From assembly GCF_006636205.1 (NCBI RefSeq), contig NZ_VIGB01000003.1:1550001-1614000 (forward strand): DNA of 64,000 nucleotides, in the 5' to 3' direction. The notes below the pieces were generated by a model. It was not told the origin of the DNA and did not search any database. It was given only the letters and a program-made list of their open reading frames with translations. The stretch's first letter is position 1, and each line of letters begins with the position of its first letter. The position numbers were made by a program, and so were the translations under genes. The stretch comes from Kitasatospora acidiphila. GTDB taxonomy: Bacteria > Actinomycetota > Actinomycetes > Streptomycetales > Streptomycetaceae. Below, one piece after another: positions 1 through 9,100 of this stretch.

Positions 1-1
1 G

Positions 2-283
2 GCGCTCGGCCTGGCGGTGATGGAGGAGATCATCGTCAGGGACGGCAAGGTGCGCAACGCCTCGTTCACCGACTACCTGATCCCCACCATCCTGGACACC
101 CCGCCGATCCCGGTGGAGATCCTCGAACTGCCTGACCCCAACGCCCCGTACGGGCTGCGCGGGGTCGGCGAGGCGCCCACCGTCTCCGCAACCCCCTCGA
201 TCGTCGCCGCGATCCGCCAGGCGACCGGGATCGCCCTGAACCGCATCCCGGTCCGTCCCGAGCACCTCACCGGGACGCTTTGA
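2..283 (+). CDS. Xanthine dehydrogenase-type molybdopterin subunit, C-terminal end (5'-truncated by window)
   Basis: The frame is open from base 2 and ends at TGA 281-283, giving the last 93 residues. The stretch GVGEAPTVSATPSIVAAIRQ followed by the ending RIPVRPEHLTG is the usual tail of the large molybdenum-binding subunit of xanthine dehydrogenases, which oxidise hypoxanthine and xanthine to urate. Its neighbours, a purine permease and XdhC, support xanthine dehydrogenase over other members of the family. The rest of the gene lies outside the window, so the active site cannot be checked. Confidence 0.85.
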   Translation, partial: ALGLAVMEEIIVRDGKVRNASFTDYLIPTILDTPPIPVEILELPDPNAPYGLRGVGEAPTVSATPSIVAAIRQATGIALNRIPVRPEHLTGTL

Positions 284-627
284 CGCGCTCCCCGGGCCCG
301 AAGGCCGGAGATTCTGGCCCGTACCGCACGTGGCGACACGACCGTGGCTTCCTGCTTCACTGACCAGCGCCGACATTTCTGACGGTCTTACCGAGTCTCC
401 ACAGGCTTTCGAGCCCGAAGGCTCCGCTCCCGCCCGTCCGGCGGTACCTGACACACCAATCCTACCGGACCCGCGTCCGACTTGACGGCGAATCGGCTGT
501 TCATGCCCCGCTGCCGCTGGAGGGTCGGCTTCACCTCCGCAGTAAACGGCAGAGCACTGCCGGTTCCCCCATGACCCGCCAGGTCGACTCGCCCACACCC
601 AACCCCCACTGACACTTGGGAGTGGAA
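284..627. other. Intergenic stretch before the purine permease
   Basis: I see no gene here. A small perfect hairpin lies at 547-562 (arms CGGCAG and CTGCCG, loop AGCA), about 65 bases before the permease start. It matches no riboswitch class that I recognise. No clear promoter is visible. Confidence 0.5.
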
Positions 628-2091
628 ATGACCCGAATTCCGACGGAACCCGACCCCACCGACACCAGACCCGCCGCGTCCGGCGCCCCGCCCCGAATCG
701 GCGCCCTGGACGCGTACTTCAGGATCTCGGCCCGCGGCTCGACCGTCGGCGCCGAGCTCCGCGGCGGCCTCACCACCTTCATGGCGATGGCCTACATCAT
801 CCTGCTCAATCCGCTGATCCTGAGCGGGCCGGACGCCACCGGCGCCCGACTCGACCACGCCCAACTGACCACCGCCACGGCGCTGGCGGCGGCCGTGACC
901 ACGATCCTGCTGGGCGTGGTCGGCAATGTGCCGCTGGCGGCCGCCGCCGGACTGTCGGTCTCGGGCGCGGTCTCGGCGCTGGTGGTCCCGCACACCACCT
1001 GGGCGCAGGCGATGGGCCTGTGCGTGGTCTACGGCCTGCTGATCGTGCTGCTGGTGGTCTCCGGGCTGCGCGAGAAGATCATGAACGGGATCCCGCTGCC
1101 GCTGAAGCACGCAATCACCATCGGGATCGGCCTGTTCGTCGCGCTGATCGGCCTGCACAAGGCGGGTGTGGTGGAGAGCGGCGGGCCCACCCTGCTGTCG
1201 CTCGGGCCGGCGGGCGAGCTGACCGGCTGGCCGGTGCTCTGCTTCGCCGTCACCCTGCTGGCCATCATCGTGCTACTGGCCCGCCAGGTCCGCGGCGCGA
1301 TCCTGATCGGCATCGCGAGCGGCACCGTGCTGGCCGTGCTCGTCAACTCGGCTGCGCACCTTCCGGCCAAGTCCTGGGGCAGCGCACCGCCCGCCCTGCA
1401 CGGCAGTCCGGTCGCGGCCCCCGACTTCGGGCTGCTCGGCCGCGTCGACCTGTTCGGCGCGTTCGGCGGCAAGGGCCTGGGGGCGATCAGCGCCTCGGTG
1501 GCGGTCTTCACCCTGGTGCTGGCCGGCTTCTTCGACGCGATGGCGACCATCATCGGGGTCGGCACCGAAGCGGGTCTGGCGGACGCCCGGGGCCGGATGC
1601 CGGGCCTGTCCAGGGCGCTGTTCATCGACGGGGCGGGCGGCGCGCTCGGCGGCCTGGCCGGCGCCTCGGGGCAGACGGTCTTCGTGGAGTCGGCCACCGG
1701 GGTCGGCGACGGCGCCCGCACCGGCCTCGCCTCCGTCGCCACCGGCGGGATGTTCGCGCTGATGCTGTTCTTCGCGCCGATCGCCGGCCTGGTCCCGGTG
1801 GAGGTGGGCTCGGCCGCGCTGGTGGTGATCGGCGCGATGATGATGAGCCAGGCCCGCCACATCGACTGGGGCGACCGCGAGACCGCCGTCCCGGCATTCC
1901 TGACCTGCGCCCTGATGCCGTTCACCTACAGCATCACCGCCGGGGTGGCCGCCGGGGTCGTCTCCCATCTGGTGATCAAGGCCGGCACCGGCCGGTGGCG
2001 GGAGCCCGGGGCGCTGATGTGGGTGCTCGGCGCCGTGTTCCTGGTGTACTTCGCGCTCGCTCCGATCAAGGAATGGCTGGGCGTGCACTGA
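628..2091 (+). CDS. NCS2-family purine permease (AzgA/PbuG-like)
   Basis: This 487-residue integral membrane protein should import hypoxanthine, guanine or adenine with protons. The segment YFRISARGSTVGAELRGGLT near residue 30, followed by TFMAMAYIILLNPLIL, is the typical start of the AzgA/PbuG branch. About a dozen hydrophobic segments follow, and GFFDAMATIIGVGTEAG near residue 300 is a conserved substrate-region motif. ATG 628 is chosen because GGGA lies 6 bases upstream; an in-frame GTG at 622 and TTG at 616 are too close to it. Its place between xanthine dehydrogenase and xdhC suggests that it feeds purines to that enzyme. The exact base specificity cannot be read from sequence. Confidence 0.9.
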   Translation: MTRIPTEPDPTDTRPAASGAPPRIGALDAYFRISARGSTVGAELRGGLTTFMAMAYIILLNPLILSGPDATGARLDHAQLTTATALAAAVTTILLGVVGNVPLAAAAGLSVSGAVSALVVPHTTWAQAMGLCVVYGLLIVLLVVSGLREKIMNGIPLPLKHAITIGIGLFVALIGLHKAGVVESGGPTLLSLGPAGELTGWPVLCFAVTLLAIIVLLARQVRGAILIGIASGTVLAVLVNSAAHLPAKSWGSAPPALHGSPVAAPDFGLLGRVDLFGAFGGKGLGAISASVAVFTLVLAGFFDAMATIIGVGTEAGLADARGRMPGLSRALFIDGAGGALGGLAGASGQTVFVESATGVGDGARTGLASVATGGMFALMLFFAPIAGLVPVEVGSAALVVIGAMMMSQARHIDWGDRETAVPAFLTCALMPFTYSITAGVAAGVVSHLVIKAGTGRWREPGALMWVLGAVFLVYFALAPIKEWLGVH

Positions 2092-2174
2092 TCCGCCGAT
2101 ATCGGGGCACGGAGGCAACACACTGCGGTATCGATCTTTGAGACCATCGTTGTGTAACGACAGGAGCCGCCGAC

Positions 2175-3362
2175 ATGCAGGACATCGCCGAACAGCTGCG
2201 GGCGTGGCACGCCGCCGGGCGCCGGTTCGCCGTGGCGACCGTGGTCGGCGTATCGGGCAGCGCGCCGCGCGATCCGGGGGCCGCCTTGGCGGTGAACGAC
2301 GCCGGGGAGGCGATCGGCAGCGTCTCCGGCGGCTGCGTGGAGGGGGCCGTCTACGAGCTGTGCCAGGCGGCGCTGGAGACCGGGCGGCCGGTGCTGGAGC
2401 GGTTCGGCTACAGCGACGAGGACGCCTTCGCGGTCGGCCTGACCTGCGGCGGGGTCCTGGAGGTCTTCGTGCAGCCGGTGGTGCCGGGGGGCGATGCCGG
2501 GCTGGACGCCGGAATCGCCCACCTGGGCGCCGGCACCCCGGTGGCACTGGCCCGGGTGGTCGACGGTCCGGCCGGGCTGCTGGGTGCCACGGTTGCCGTC
2601 ACGGGTGCCGGCCACGACGGCAGCCTCCCTTCGCTGACCGGCGAGCTGGAGCGCTCGGTGGTGGCGCAGGCGCGGGCGATGCTGGACGCCGGCCGCACCG
2701 GCACGGTGACCCTGGCGCCGGACGGCCGCCCGTGCACTCCAGCGATGTCAGCGGACACGTCCGCGGGATCGGTCGGCGGAATGGTCACCTTCTTCGTGGA
2801 GTCCTTCGTCCCCAAGCCGCGGATGCTGGTCTTCGGCGCGATCGACTTCGCCGCCGCCGTGGTCCGGATCGGCACGTTCCTCGGCTACCGGGTGACGGTC
2901 TGCGACGCCCGCCCGGTCTTCGCCACCGCCCGCCGGTTCCCCGAGGCCGACGAGGTGGTGGTGGACTGGCCGCACCGCTACCTGGACTCGCAGCTCGACC
3001 GGCTGGACGGCCGCACGGTGATCTGCGTGCTCACCCATGACGCCAAGTTCGACATACCGCTGCTGGAGCGGGCGCTGCGGCTGCCGGTGGGCTTCGTCGG
3101 GGCGATGGGGTCGCGCCGCACCCATCTGGAGCGCAACGCCAAGCTGCGCGAGGCCGGCCTGACGGAGCCGGAGATCGCCCTGCTGCACTCCCCGATCGGC
3201 CTGGACCTGGGCGCCCGCACCCCGGAGGAGACGGCGGTGGCGATCGCGGCCGAGATCGTGGCCGGCCGGCGCGGCGGCGGCTGCCTGCCGCTGTCGGCCG
3301 GCACCGGGCCGATCCACCACGACCTGGAGCGGCCCCGCAGCGGTGCGTTCCGAGTCGCCTGA
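2175..3362 (+). CDS. xdhC: XdhC-family molybdenum cofactor insertion protein
   Basis: XdhC proteins bind molybdenum cofactor, promote its sulfuration and deliver it to xanthine dehydrogenase. The 395-residue protein has the two expected parts: an N-terminal XdhC/CoxI domain with SGSAPRDPG (27-35) and SGGCVEGAVYEL (51-62), and a C-terminal Rossmann-like domain beginning near residue 215 (RMLVFGAIDFA) with GFVGAMGSRRTHLER near 310. The ATG follows AGGAG by 9 bases. It reads in the same direction as the dehydrogenase end and the permease, so the three probably form one purine-oxidation unit, although an 83-base gap leaves room for a separate promoter. Confidence 0.93.
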   Translation: MQDIAEQLRAWHAAGRRFAVATVVGVSGSAPRDPGAALAVNDAGEAIGSVSGGCVEGAVYELCQAALETGRPVLERFGYSDEDAFAVGLTCGGVLEVFVQPVVPGGDAGLDAGIAHLGAGTPVALARVVDGPAGLLGATVAVTGAGHDGSLPSLTGELERSVVAQARAMLDAGRTGTVTLAPDGRPCTPAMSADTSAGSVGGMVTFFVESFVPKPRMLVFGAIDFAAAVVRIGTFLGYRVTVCDARPVFATARRFPEADEVVVDWPHRYLDSQLDRLDGRTVICVLTHDAKFDIPLLERALRLPVGFVGAMGSRRTHLERNAKLREAGLTEPEIALLHSPIGLDLGARTPEETAVAIAAEIVAGRRGGGCLPLSAGTGPIHHDLERPRSGAFRVA

Positions 3363-3499
3363 ATCACATCCTGAGCCCTCGTCAGTTCCCAGGAACCTCC
3401 CAGTCTGATCATCCGTCAGGCGGGTTTCCTGAGTTTCAGCCCACGCCTTTGGCGCGTGCACGCACTCTGGGGGCTCGGGTGGTCACCCGGACCGCTTCG

Positions 3500-4267
3500 A
3501 TGGCGGATGATGTGGCAGTGCAAAACGCAGATCAGTTCGGGTTCGCCGATGCCGCCGGCCCGCCCCCGACCCCGCCAGCCGCTGCACCGCCAGGCGCCGA
3601 GCCCGAGGCAGCGGAGGCGCTCGACCGCGCCGTCCGGGCTGCCCAGGCCGGCGACGAGGACGCCTTCAGACAGGTGTTCCGCACGGTGCAGCCGCTGCTG
3701 CTGCGCTATCTGCGGGTACTAGTGGGAGGCGATGGGGCCGACGCCGAGGACGTCGCCTCGGAGGCCTGGCTGCAGATCGCCCGTGACCTGCACACCTTCC
3801 AGGGCGACGGGGACGGCTTCCGGGGCTGGGCCGCGACCATCGCCCGGAACCGCGCGATGGACCACCTGCGGGCCAAGCGCCGCCGCCCGGCCGCCGACCT
3901 GCCGGAGGAGTACCTGACCGAGCTCCCGGCCGGCGACGACACCGAGGGCGCGGCCCTGGCCACCGTCGGCACCCAGGAGGCGCTGGCGATGATCGCCGGT
4001 CTGCCCAAGGACCAGGCCGAGGCGGTGCTGCTGCGCGTGGTGCTGCAGCTGGACGCCGAGACCGCCGCCCGCGTGCTCGGCAAGCGGGCCGGTACCGTGC
4101 GGATGGCCGCCCACCGGGGCCTGCGTCGGCTCGCCAAGCTGCTGGAGTCCCCCACGACCGCACCCGCACCGCGAGGCGCCGTGGCCCGGCTGCGCGGCGG
4201 GCCGAGAAAAAACCCGGCCGAAGGTGTGACACCGCCCGGGGCCCCGACGCTGAAGGACATGAGATGA
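3500..4267 (+). CDS. ECF-type RNA polymerase sigma factor
   Basis: The 255-residue protein has sigma region 2 at about residues 55-125 (AEDVASEAWLQIARDLHTF, then WAATIARNRAMDHLRAKRRR) and region 4 at about 165-215 (LPKDQAEAVLLRVVLQLDA then RVLGKRAGTVRMAAHRGLRR). It lacks regions 1 and 3, as ECF sigma factors do. It would redirect RNA polymerase to a small regulon. ATG 3500 is chosen as the first ATG ahead of the domain; no good ribosome site is visible there, and GTG codons at 3512 and 3518 are alternatives. It overlaps the next gene by ATGA at 4264-4267, so the two are translationally coupled. Confidence 0.88.
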   Translation: MADDVAVQNADQFGFADAAGPPPTPPAAAPPGAEPEAAEALDRAVRAAQAGDEDAFRQVFRTVQPLLLRYLRVLVGGDGADAEDVASEAWLQIARDLHTFQGDGDGFRGWAATIARNRAMDHLRAKRRRPAADLPEEYLTELPAGDDTEGAALATVGTQEALAMIAGLPKDQAEAVLLRVVLQLDAETAARVLGKRAGTVRMAAHRGLRRLAKLLESPTTAPAPRGAVARLRGGPRKNPAEGVTPPGAPTLKDMR

Positions 4268-5241
4268 GCACCAACCGATCCGGTCGGATCGACCGCGACG
4301 CCGCCGAGCAGCTGCTCGGCGGTGCAGCCGTCGGTACGGACGGTGGTCACGGCGCCCTCTCCCGAGTGCTCGCGGCCGCGGCTGCCCCGGCGACCGACGG
4401 CGAGCTGGCTGGTGAGGAGGAGGCGGTGGCCGCGTTTCGGGAGGCCGCTCGGCTCGCCCCGACCCGTGCCGCCATTCCGATCCAGAGGAGCCGCCCGATG
4501 GCCGAGTGCGTCCCGGCGCGCCCGCGCGTGGCCGCGCGGTTCCTCGGCGCCCGCGCCGCGGTGGCGGCGCTCGCGGTGACTGCCCTCGGCGGGGTCGCGG
4601 TGGCGGCCGGCACCGGGCACCTGCCCGCGGTGCTCGGCGGCGACTCGCCGAACCTCTCCGCGCAGAACACCGCGGCCTCCGATCCGGCGGGCACCGGGCC
4701 CGGCAACGGCCCCCTCCGCTCCTCCACCGCGCCCCGCACCAGCAGCCCGCAGGCCGACCGGCCGCAGCCCGGCAGCCCGACGGTGTCCGGGAAGCCGACC
4801 GGCGGGCCCTCGAACAGCCCCTCCGGTGATCCGTCGGCCCAGCTCTCCGGGCCGGCTTCGGCCGCGCTGCTGGCGCTGTGCAAGGCCTGGCCGCAGGACG
4901 ACCGGCAGGGCAATTCGGACTCCCGGTTCGAGCCGCTGACGCGCGCGGCGGGCGGCTCGAACCGGGTTCGGGCGTACTGCGCCGACCTGGCGCGGCGGTC
5001 GCCGGACGCCGACGGGCCGACCGCCGCCGCGACCACGTCCTCAGCGTCCGGCGACCAGCACGGGCCGCCCGGCCACCCGGGGGACGACTCGGGTGGCACC
5101 GGCTCGGGCGGTACGCACGGCAAGCCCAGCGCCCCGGCCCCCGGGCCGACCGGCGATCCCGACGGGAACGGCGGCGGGCCCGACCACTCACACCCCGCCC
5201 AGGGCCAGAGCCAGCCGGCGGGAGGCCGCAACATGCAGTAG
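4264..5241 (+). CDS. Membrane-anchored protein co-translated with the ECF sigma factor
   Basis: I do not recognise a named family. The 325-residue protein has an N-terminal cytoplasmic part of about 100 residues, one hydrophobic segment near 100-120 (AAVAALAVTALGGVAVAAG), and a long Ser/Pro/Gly/Thr-rich tail of low complexity that would lie outside the membrane. The ATGA overlap with the sigma gene and this single-pass layout suggest a membrane-tethered partner of the sigma factor, possibly an anti-sigma factor. There is no zinc-binding HxxxCxxC motif, so it is not a classical ZAS anti-sigma protein. Confidence 0.7.
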   Translation: MSTNRSGRIDRDAAEQLLGGAAVGTDGGHGALSRVLAAAAAPATDGELAGEEEAVAAFREAARLAPTRAAIPIQRSRPMAECVPARPRVAARFLGARAAVAALAVTALGGVAVAAGTGHLPAVLGGDSPNLSAQNTAASDPAGTGPGNGPLRSSTAPRTSSPQADRPQPGSPTVSGKPTGGPSNSPSGDPSAQLSGPASAALLALCKAWPQDDRQGNSDSRFEPLTRAAGGSNRVRAYCADLARRSPDADGPTAAATTSSASGDQHGPPGHPGDDSGGTGSGGTHGKPSAPAPGPTGDPDGNGGGPDHSHPAQGQSQPAGGRNMQ

Positions 5242-5253
5242 GACCAGCAGACT

Positions 5254-5295
5254 TCCGACCGCTGGGGGGCTTCCCCGGGCACACCAGCGGTCGGA
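5254..5295 (+). terminator. Hairpin terminator after the sigma operon
   Basis: A perfect 12-bp inverted repeat (TCCGACCGCTGG at 5254-5265, CCAGCGGTCGGA at 5284-5295) encloses an 18-base GC-rich loop and starts 13 bases after the stop of the preceding gene. There is no T-tract, which is common for actinobacterial terminators. Confidence 0.7.
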
Positions 5296-5602
5296 CCTCC
5301 GACAGCCGTTCATGCATGGGTTCGGCTGTCGGCACCGCCGCCGTTGATGGTCTCCCCCGAGTCCATCAGGCGCGGCATCGCTCTGGGTCCGGCCCGGCTG
5401 GGGTCGGTCGGGCCGGACCCAGAACACCTGACGTCCCATCGGGTCGCCCGACGGCGCCCGGCGCTCCTTGCCACCGGCGACGGCGCGCGCCATGGTGGAG
5501 GCAAGGACCGACGACCGGCGCCGCGCGGTCGTGAGGGCGGCGCCGAGGGTCGAAGACGACCGGCGCGCCCGCCGGGTCGCGCCCTGATCGAGGACGCCCA
5601 CC
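5296..5602. other. Intergenic stretch
   Basis: I see no gene in this GC-rich segment. It presumably carries the promoter of the small gene at 5603, but no -35/-10 pair stands out. Confidence 0.4.
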
Positions 5603-5902
5603 ATGCGCACCCTGCTCCAGGTCGAGTTGGACACCGAGCTCTCCAACAAACTGATCAGCAACGGCAGCGTCCAGCAGACCATGAACGAACTGCTGGGCAC
5701 GCTCAAGCCGGAGGCCGCCTACTTCTACGCGGCGAACGGGCGCCGGGCGATGACCCTGGTGGTGGACCTGGCGGACGAGAGCGCCATCGTCACCACCTGC
5801 GAGCCGTTCTGGCTCAGCCTGCACGCCAAGGTCCAGGCCTACCCCTGCATGAACGCCGAGGAGTTGCAGACCGGAATCGGCCGACTGCCGGGCGCCGCCT
5901 GA
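5603..5902 (+). CDS. Small conserved-type protein of unknown function (99 aa)
   Basis: I do not recognise the family. The protein begins MRTLLQVELDTELSNKLISN, has alternating helices and strands, no signal peptide and no membrane segment, and a single Cys pair region (TTCEPFWLSL and YPCMNAEE). GAGGA lies 9 bases before the ATG. It is monocistronic, between the sigma operon terminator and the flavohemoprotein, and nothing nearby indicates its role. Confidence 0.75.
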   Translation: MRTLLQVELDTELSNKLISNGSVQQTMNELLGTLKPEAAYFYAANGRRAMTLVVDLADESAIVTTCEPFWLSLHAKVQAYPCMNAEELQTGIGRLPGAA

Positions 5903-6101
5903 CCGCGTTCCCGATCAGCGAATCGGCTGGCACGGCGTCGGCCGGCACGGCATCGACTGGCCCACGGGCAACTCATCCGTGCACCAAGTCACTACAGACC
6001 GTGCACACAATCGGATGACCAGCCGTCGCGGTACGTGTATGGTTCTGAAGGCCGTTTCAGCAACGCACAGTTGTCTCAAATCAGCCTGTCAGGAGCACGA
6101 C

Positions 6102-6128
6102 ATGACGGGCTCGCCATCCCGTCCCTGA
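6102..6128 (+). CDS. Possible 8-residue leader peptide upstream of the flavohemoprotein
   Basis: An ATG at 6102 preceded by AGGAG (6091-6095) opens a reading frame coding MTGSPSRP and closing at TGA 6126-6128. The flavohemoprotein ATG follows 25 bases later in a different frame and has no ribosome site of its own. The leader therefore has a better initiation signal than the main gene. Whether it is translated or regulatory is inference. Confidence 0.35.
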   Translation: MTGSPSRP

Positions 6129-6153
6129 CGAACGGTCACCACCCCCCGCCACC

Positions 6154-7368
6154 ATGACCGAGACCGACCAGCTCACGCTGATCCGGAGCAGCTTCGCCCT
6201 GTTCCGGGACCACGGCGACAAACTCGCCGCCCACTTCTACGCCACCCTGTTCCTGCACAACCCCCAGCTGCGGGAGCTGTTTCCGGCCGCCATGGACGTG
6301 CAGCGCGACCGGCTCTTCCAGGCCCTGGCCGGCGCCGTCCGGATGCTCGACCGGCCCGCCGAACTGACGGTCTTCTTACAGCAGTTGGGGCGCGACCACC
6401 GCAAGTACGGGGTGCGCAGCGAGCATTACGCGGCGGTCGGCCAGGCACTGCTGGCCACCCTGGCCAGGTTCGCCGGCCCGCAGTGGTCCCCGGCCCATGA
6501 GCGGGCCTGGACGATCGCCTACCACCAGATCGCCGCCACCATGAGCGGTGCCGCCGAGACCGAGGCCGACCGCACCCCGCCGTTCTGGCACGCCGAGGTG
6601 GTCGGCCATGAGCGGCGCGGATCCGACCTGGCGGTGCTCACCCTGCGGCCGCACGCCCCGTTCCCCTACCGGGCCGGCCAGTACACCACCGTGGAGACGC
6701 CGCGCTGGCCGCGGGTCTGGCGGCCCTACTCGATCGCCAACGCCCCTCGTCAGGACGGCCTGTTGACCTTGCAAGTGCGGGCCGTACCGGCCGGTTGGGT
6801 GAGCAACGCCCTGGTCCAGCACACCCGGGTCGGCGATGTGCTGCGGCTTGGGCCGGGCCGCGGCACCCTGGTGCTGCCCGAGCGGCCGGCCCGCCGGGTG
6901 GTCTGCGTGGCCGGCGGCACCGGGCTGGCGCCGATCAAGGCGCTGGTGGAGGCGATGATCACGCACAACCGCCCGCTCACCCTGCACCTGTTCGTCGGCG
7001 CCCGCCACCAGCGCGACCTCTACGACCTGGACGCGCTGCGGCAGTTGGCCGCGGCCTTTCCCCGGCTGCTGCTGGTGCCGGTGGTGTCCGACGAGATCGG
7101 CTGGGCCGGGGTGCAGGGGCGGCTGCCCGAGGTGGTCCCGGCCCAGGGGAACTGGCAGGACCATGAGATCTTCGTGGCCGGGCCGGACGCCATGGTGATC
7201 AGCATGGTCGAGCGGCTCCATCGGGGCGGTGTGCCGGCCGACCGGCTGCACTATGAACTCTCCACCACCCCCGAGGTGTTGGACATCACCTCGGGGCTGC
7301 TGGAACACACCGAGCCGCCGAAGCCGGGCTCGGGCCGGCCTGCGACGGGTGACATCACCCCGCGTTGA
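6154..7368 (+). CDS. Flavohemoprotein-like globin/ferredoxin-NADP reductase fusion
   Basis: The 404-residue protein joins a globin domain (1-135; candidate proximal histidine H82 in GRDHRKYGV) to a reductase module: FAD-binding domain with WRPYSIANAP near 190 and NAD(P)-binding domain with AGGTGLAPIKAL near 253. Flavohemoglobins convert nitric oxide to nitrate with O2 and NAD(P)H. The FAD motif RPYS and the order of domains fit this family, although the globin part is diverged and the usual distal residues are unclear. The ATG lacks an obvious ribosome site. Its last 14 bases overlap the 3' end of the opposing EphD-like gene. Confidence 0.85.
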   Translation: MTETDQLTLIRSSFALFRDHGDKLAAHFYATLFLHNPQLRELFPAAMDVQRDRLFQALAGAVRMLDRPAELTVFLQQLGRDHRKYGVRSEHYAAVGQALLATLARFAGPQWSPAHERAWTIAYHQIAATMSGAAETEADRTPPFWHAEVVGHERRGSDLAVLTLRPHAPFPYRAGQYTTVETPRWPRVWRPYSIANAPRQDGLLTLQVRAVPAGWVSNALVQHTRVGDVLRLGPGRGTLVLPERPARRVVCVAGGTGLAPIKALVEAMITHNRPLTLHLFVGARHQRDLYDLDALRQLAAAFPRLLLVPVVSDEIGWAGVQGRLPEVVPAQGNWQDHEIFVAGPDAMVISMVERLHRGGVPADRLHYELSTTPEVLDITSGLLEHTEPPKPGSGRPATGDITPR

Positions 7369-9100
7369 GCTTGGCCAACTGCCGCAGCAGCCCCGGCCAG
7401 AGCCGCCCGACCAGCCGCGCCGCCTTGGCCTCCGCGGTGACCGGCACCACCGGCTTGCCGGTGCGCACCGCCTTGACGATCTCCGTCGCCACCTTCTCCG
7501 GCGGGAAGCCGCGCCGGGCGTAGAGCTTGCTGACCCGGGCCTGCTTGGCGGCCTGCTGCTCTGCGGTCAGCCCGGAGAACGTGGAGGTGCGGGTGATGTT
7601 GGTGTTGACGATGCCGGGGCAGATCGCGCTCACCCCGATGCCACTGGTGGCGAGTTCGGCGCGCAGGCAGTCGGAGAGCATCAGCACCGCGGCCTTGCTG
7701 GTGGCGTAGGCGGCCAGCACCTTGGACGGCAGATACGCGGCCGCCGAGGCCAGGTTGACGATGTGTCCGCCCTGGCCGCGCTCGGCCATCAGGCTGCCGA
7801 ACGCCCGGCAGCCGTGGATCACGCCCCACAGGTTGACGTCCAGGACCCGCTGCCACTCCTTCTCGGTGGTCTGCAGGAAGGTCCCGGAGTGCCCGATGCC
7901 GGCGTTGTTGACCAGCACGTCCGGCACACCGTGGGTGGCAGCGACGGTCTGTGCGAAGGCGTCCATACCGGGGCCGTCGCTGACGTCCACCTGGTAGGCG
8001 TGGCCCGCGCCGCCGAGCAGGTCGACCAACTCGGCGGTGCGCTGGGCGGCGGCCAGGTCCAGGTCGCAGACCACCACGGTGGCCTGCTGCTGCTCGGCGA
8101 AGGCCAGCGCGGTGGCGCGTCCGATCCCGCTGCCGGCCCCGGTGATCACCACCAGTGGCCCGGTGCTGCCCCCAGTGCTGCTTCCCACTCCCGAACTCCC
8201 GTTCTCGATCCGGCCGGTGAACTCACGCACCATCCCGGCCACCTTCGGCCCCTGCTCCAGCAGCGCCGACCAGTGGGTGGCGTTCAGCTGACGGCGCGTC
8301 AGATCCGGCACCCAGCGCTCCAGGCCCTCGGAGAGGAAGGTGTTGACGTAGTGATCGCGCTGCAGCGTGATCAGCTGCACCGGCACCTTGGTGGGCCGCT
8401 CGCGCGGCGAGCGCAGCGTGGGCCGCATGTTGGCCCGGTACAACTCGATGCCGCGCACGGCATCCTGACGGAGCGTCGGCTGCGGGTGGCCCGCCCGGGG
8501 GCTGACCTCCTCCAGGTCGCGCAGCACCCGCGGCCAGGCCCGGGCCAGCCCGAACCGCCAGGTGGCGGGTGCCAGGAGCGGCAGGTGGAAGGCGGTGATG
8601 TACCAGGAGTGCGCGCCCTGGACCAGCAGTTGGCGCAGGTGCCGGGGGGTCGGGCGGCGCATCCGGTGCCGGATCCAGTGGCCCATGTGGTCCAGGCAAG
8701 GCCCGGAGATGCTGGTGTAGGAGGCGAGTCGGCGCTCCGCACCGGGCTCGGTGACGGCCTCCCAGGACTGCAGCGAGCCCCAGTCGTGGGCGACCACGTG
8801 CACCGGCCGGTCGGGGCTGACCGCGTCGGCCACCGCGAACAGGTCGGCGGCCAGCAGCGCGAGGCGGTAGCCCTCACGGCTGTCCGGGATCCCCGACTCG
8901 CCGGCGCCGCGCACGTCGTAGCGCACCACGTGGTGGTCGGCGGCGAGGTCGGCGGCCACGTCGTCCCACACCACATGGGTGTCCGGGTAGCCGTGCACCA
9001 GCAGCACGGTGGGGCCTTGCGGATCGCCCTGCTCGAAGACGGCGAGGTCGATGCCGGCCGAGTGCACGAAGCTGCGGCGGGGTTCGGTCCGGTCGGTCAT
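7355..9100 (-). CDS. EphD-like fusion: alpha/beta hydrolase plus short-chain dehydrogenase
   Basis: The 581-residue protein has two catalytic halves. Residues 1-295 form an alpha/beta hydrolase of the epoxide hydrolase type: HGYPD (36-40) for the oxyanion hole and the nucleophile D106 in VAHDWGS. Residues 315-581 form a classical SDR: GAGSGIG (321-327) for NAD(P), NNAG (398-401) and the catalytic YATSK (Y465, K469). The layout matches actinobacterial EphD, linked in mycobacteria to epoxide and lipid metabolism. ATG 9100 overlaps the stop of a repeat-encoded mini-ORF (ATGA) and has GGAGG 7 bases upstream. It is the last gene of the minus-strand operon starting at 12206. Confidence 0.9.
   Translation of the reverse strand: MTDRTEPRRSFVHSAGIDLAVFEQGDPQGPTVLLVHGYPDTHVVWDDVAADLAADHHVVRYDVRGAGESGIPDSREGYRLALLAADLFAVADAVSPDRPVHVVAHDWGSLQSWEAVTEPGAERRLASYTSISGPCLDHMGHWIRHRMRRPTPRHLRQLLVQGAHSWYITAFHLPLLAPATWRFGLARAWPRVLRDLEEVSPRAGHPQPTLRQDAVRGIELYRANMRPTLRSPRERPTKVPVQLITLQRDHYVNTFLSEGLERWVPDLTRRQLNATHWSALLEQGPKVAGMVREFTGRIENGSSGVGSSTGGSTGPLVVITGAGSGIGRATALAFAEQQQATVVVCDLDLAAAQRTAELVDLLGGAGHAYQVDVSDGPGMDAFAQTVAATHGVPDVLVNNAGIGHSGTFLQTTEKEWQRVLDVNLWGVIHGCRAFGSLMAERGQGGHIVNLASAAAYLPSKVLAAYATSKAAVLMLSDCLRAELATSGIGVSAICPGIVNTNITRTSTFSGLTAEQQAAKQARVSKLYARRGFPPEKVATEIVKAVRTGKPVVPVTAEAKAARLVGRLWPGLLRQLAKLNAG

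Noticed and set aside
547-562. Riboswitch aptamer before the purine permease
   Set aside because: Only one 6-bp hairpin is visible and none of the conserved purine or xanthine aptamer sequences are present.
5344-6018. 224-residue open frame across the small gene at 5603
   Set aside because: It overlaps the better supported 99-residue gene in another frame and has an Arg/Pro/Gly-rich shadow composition.
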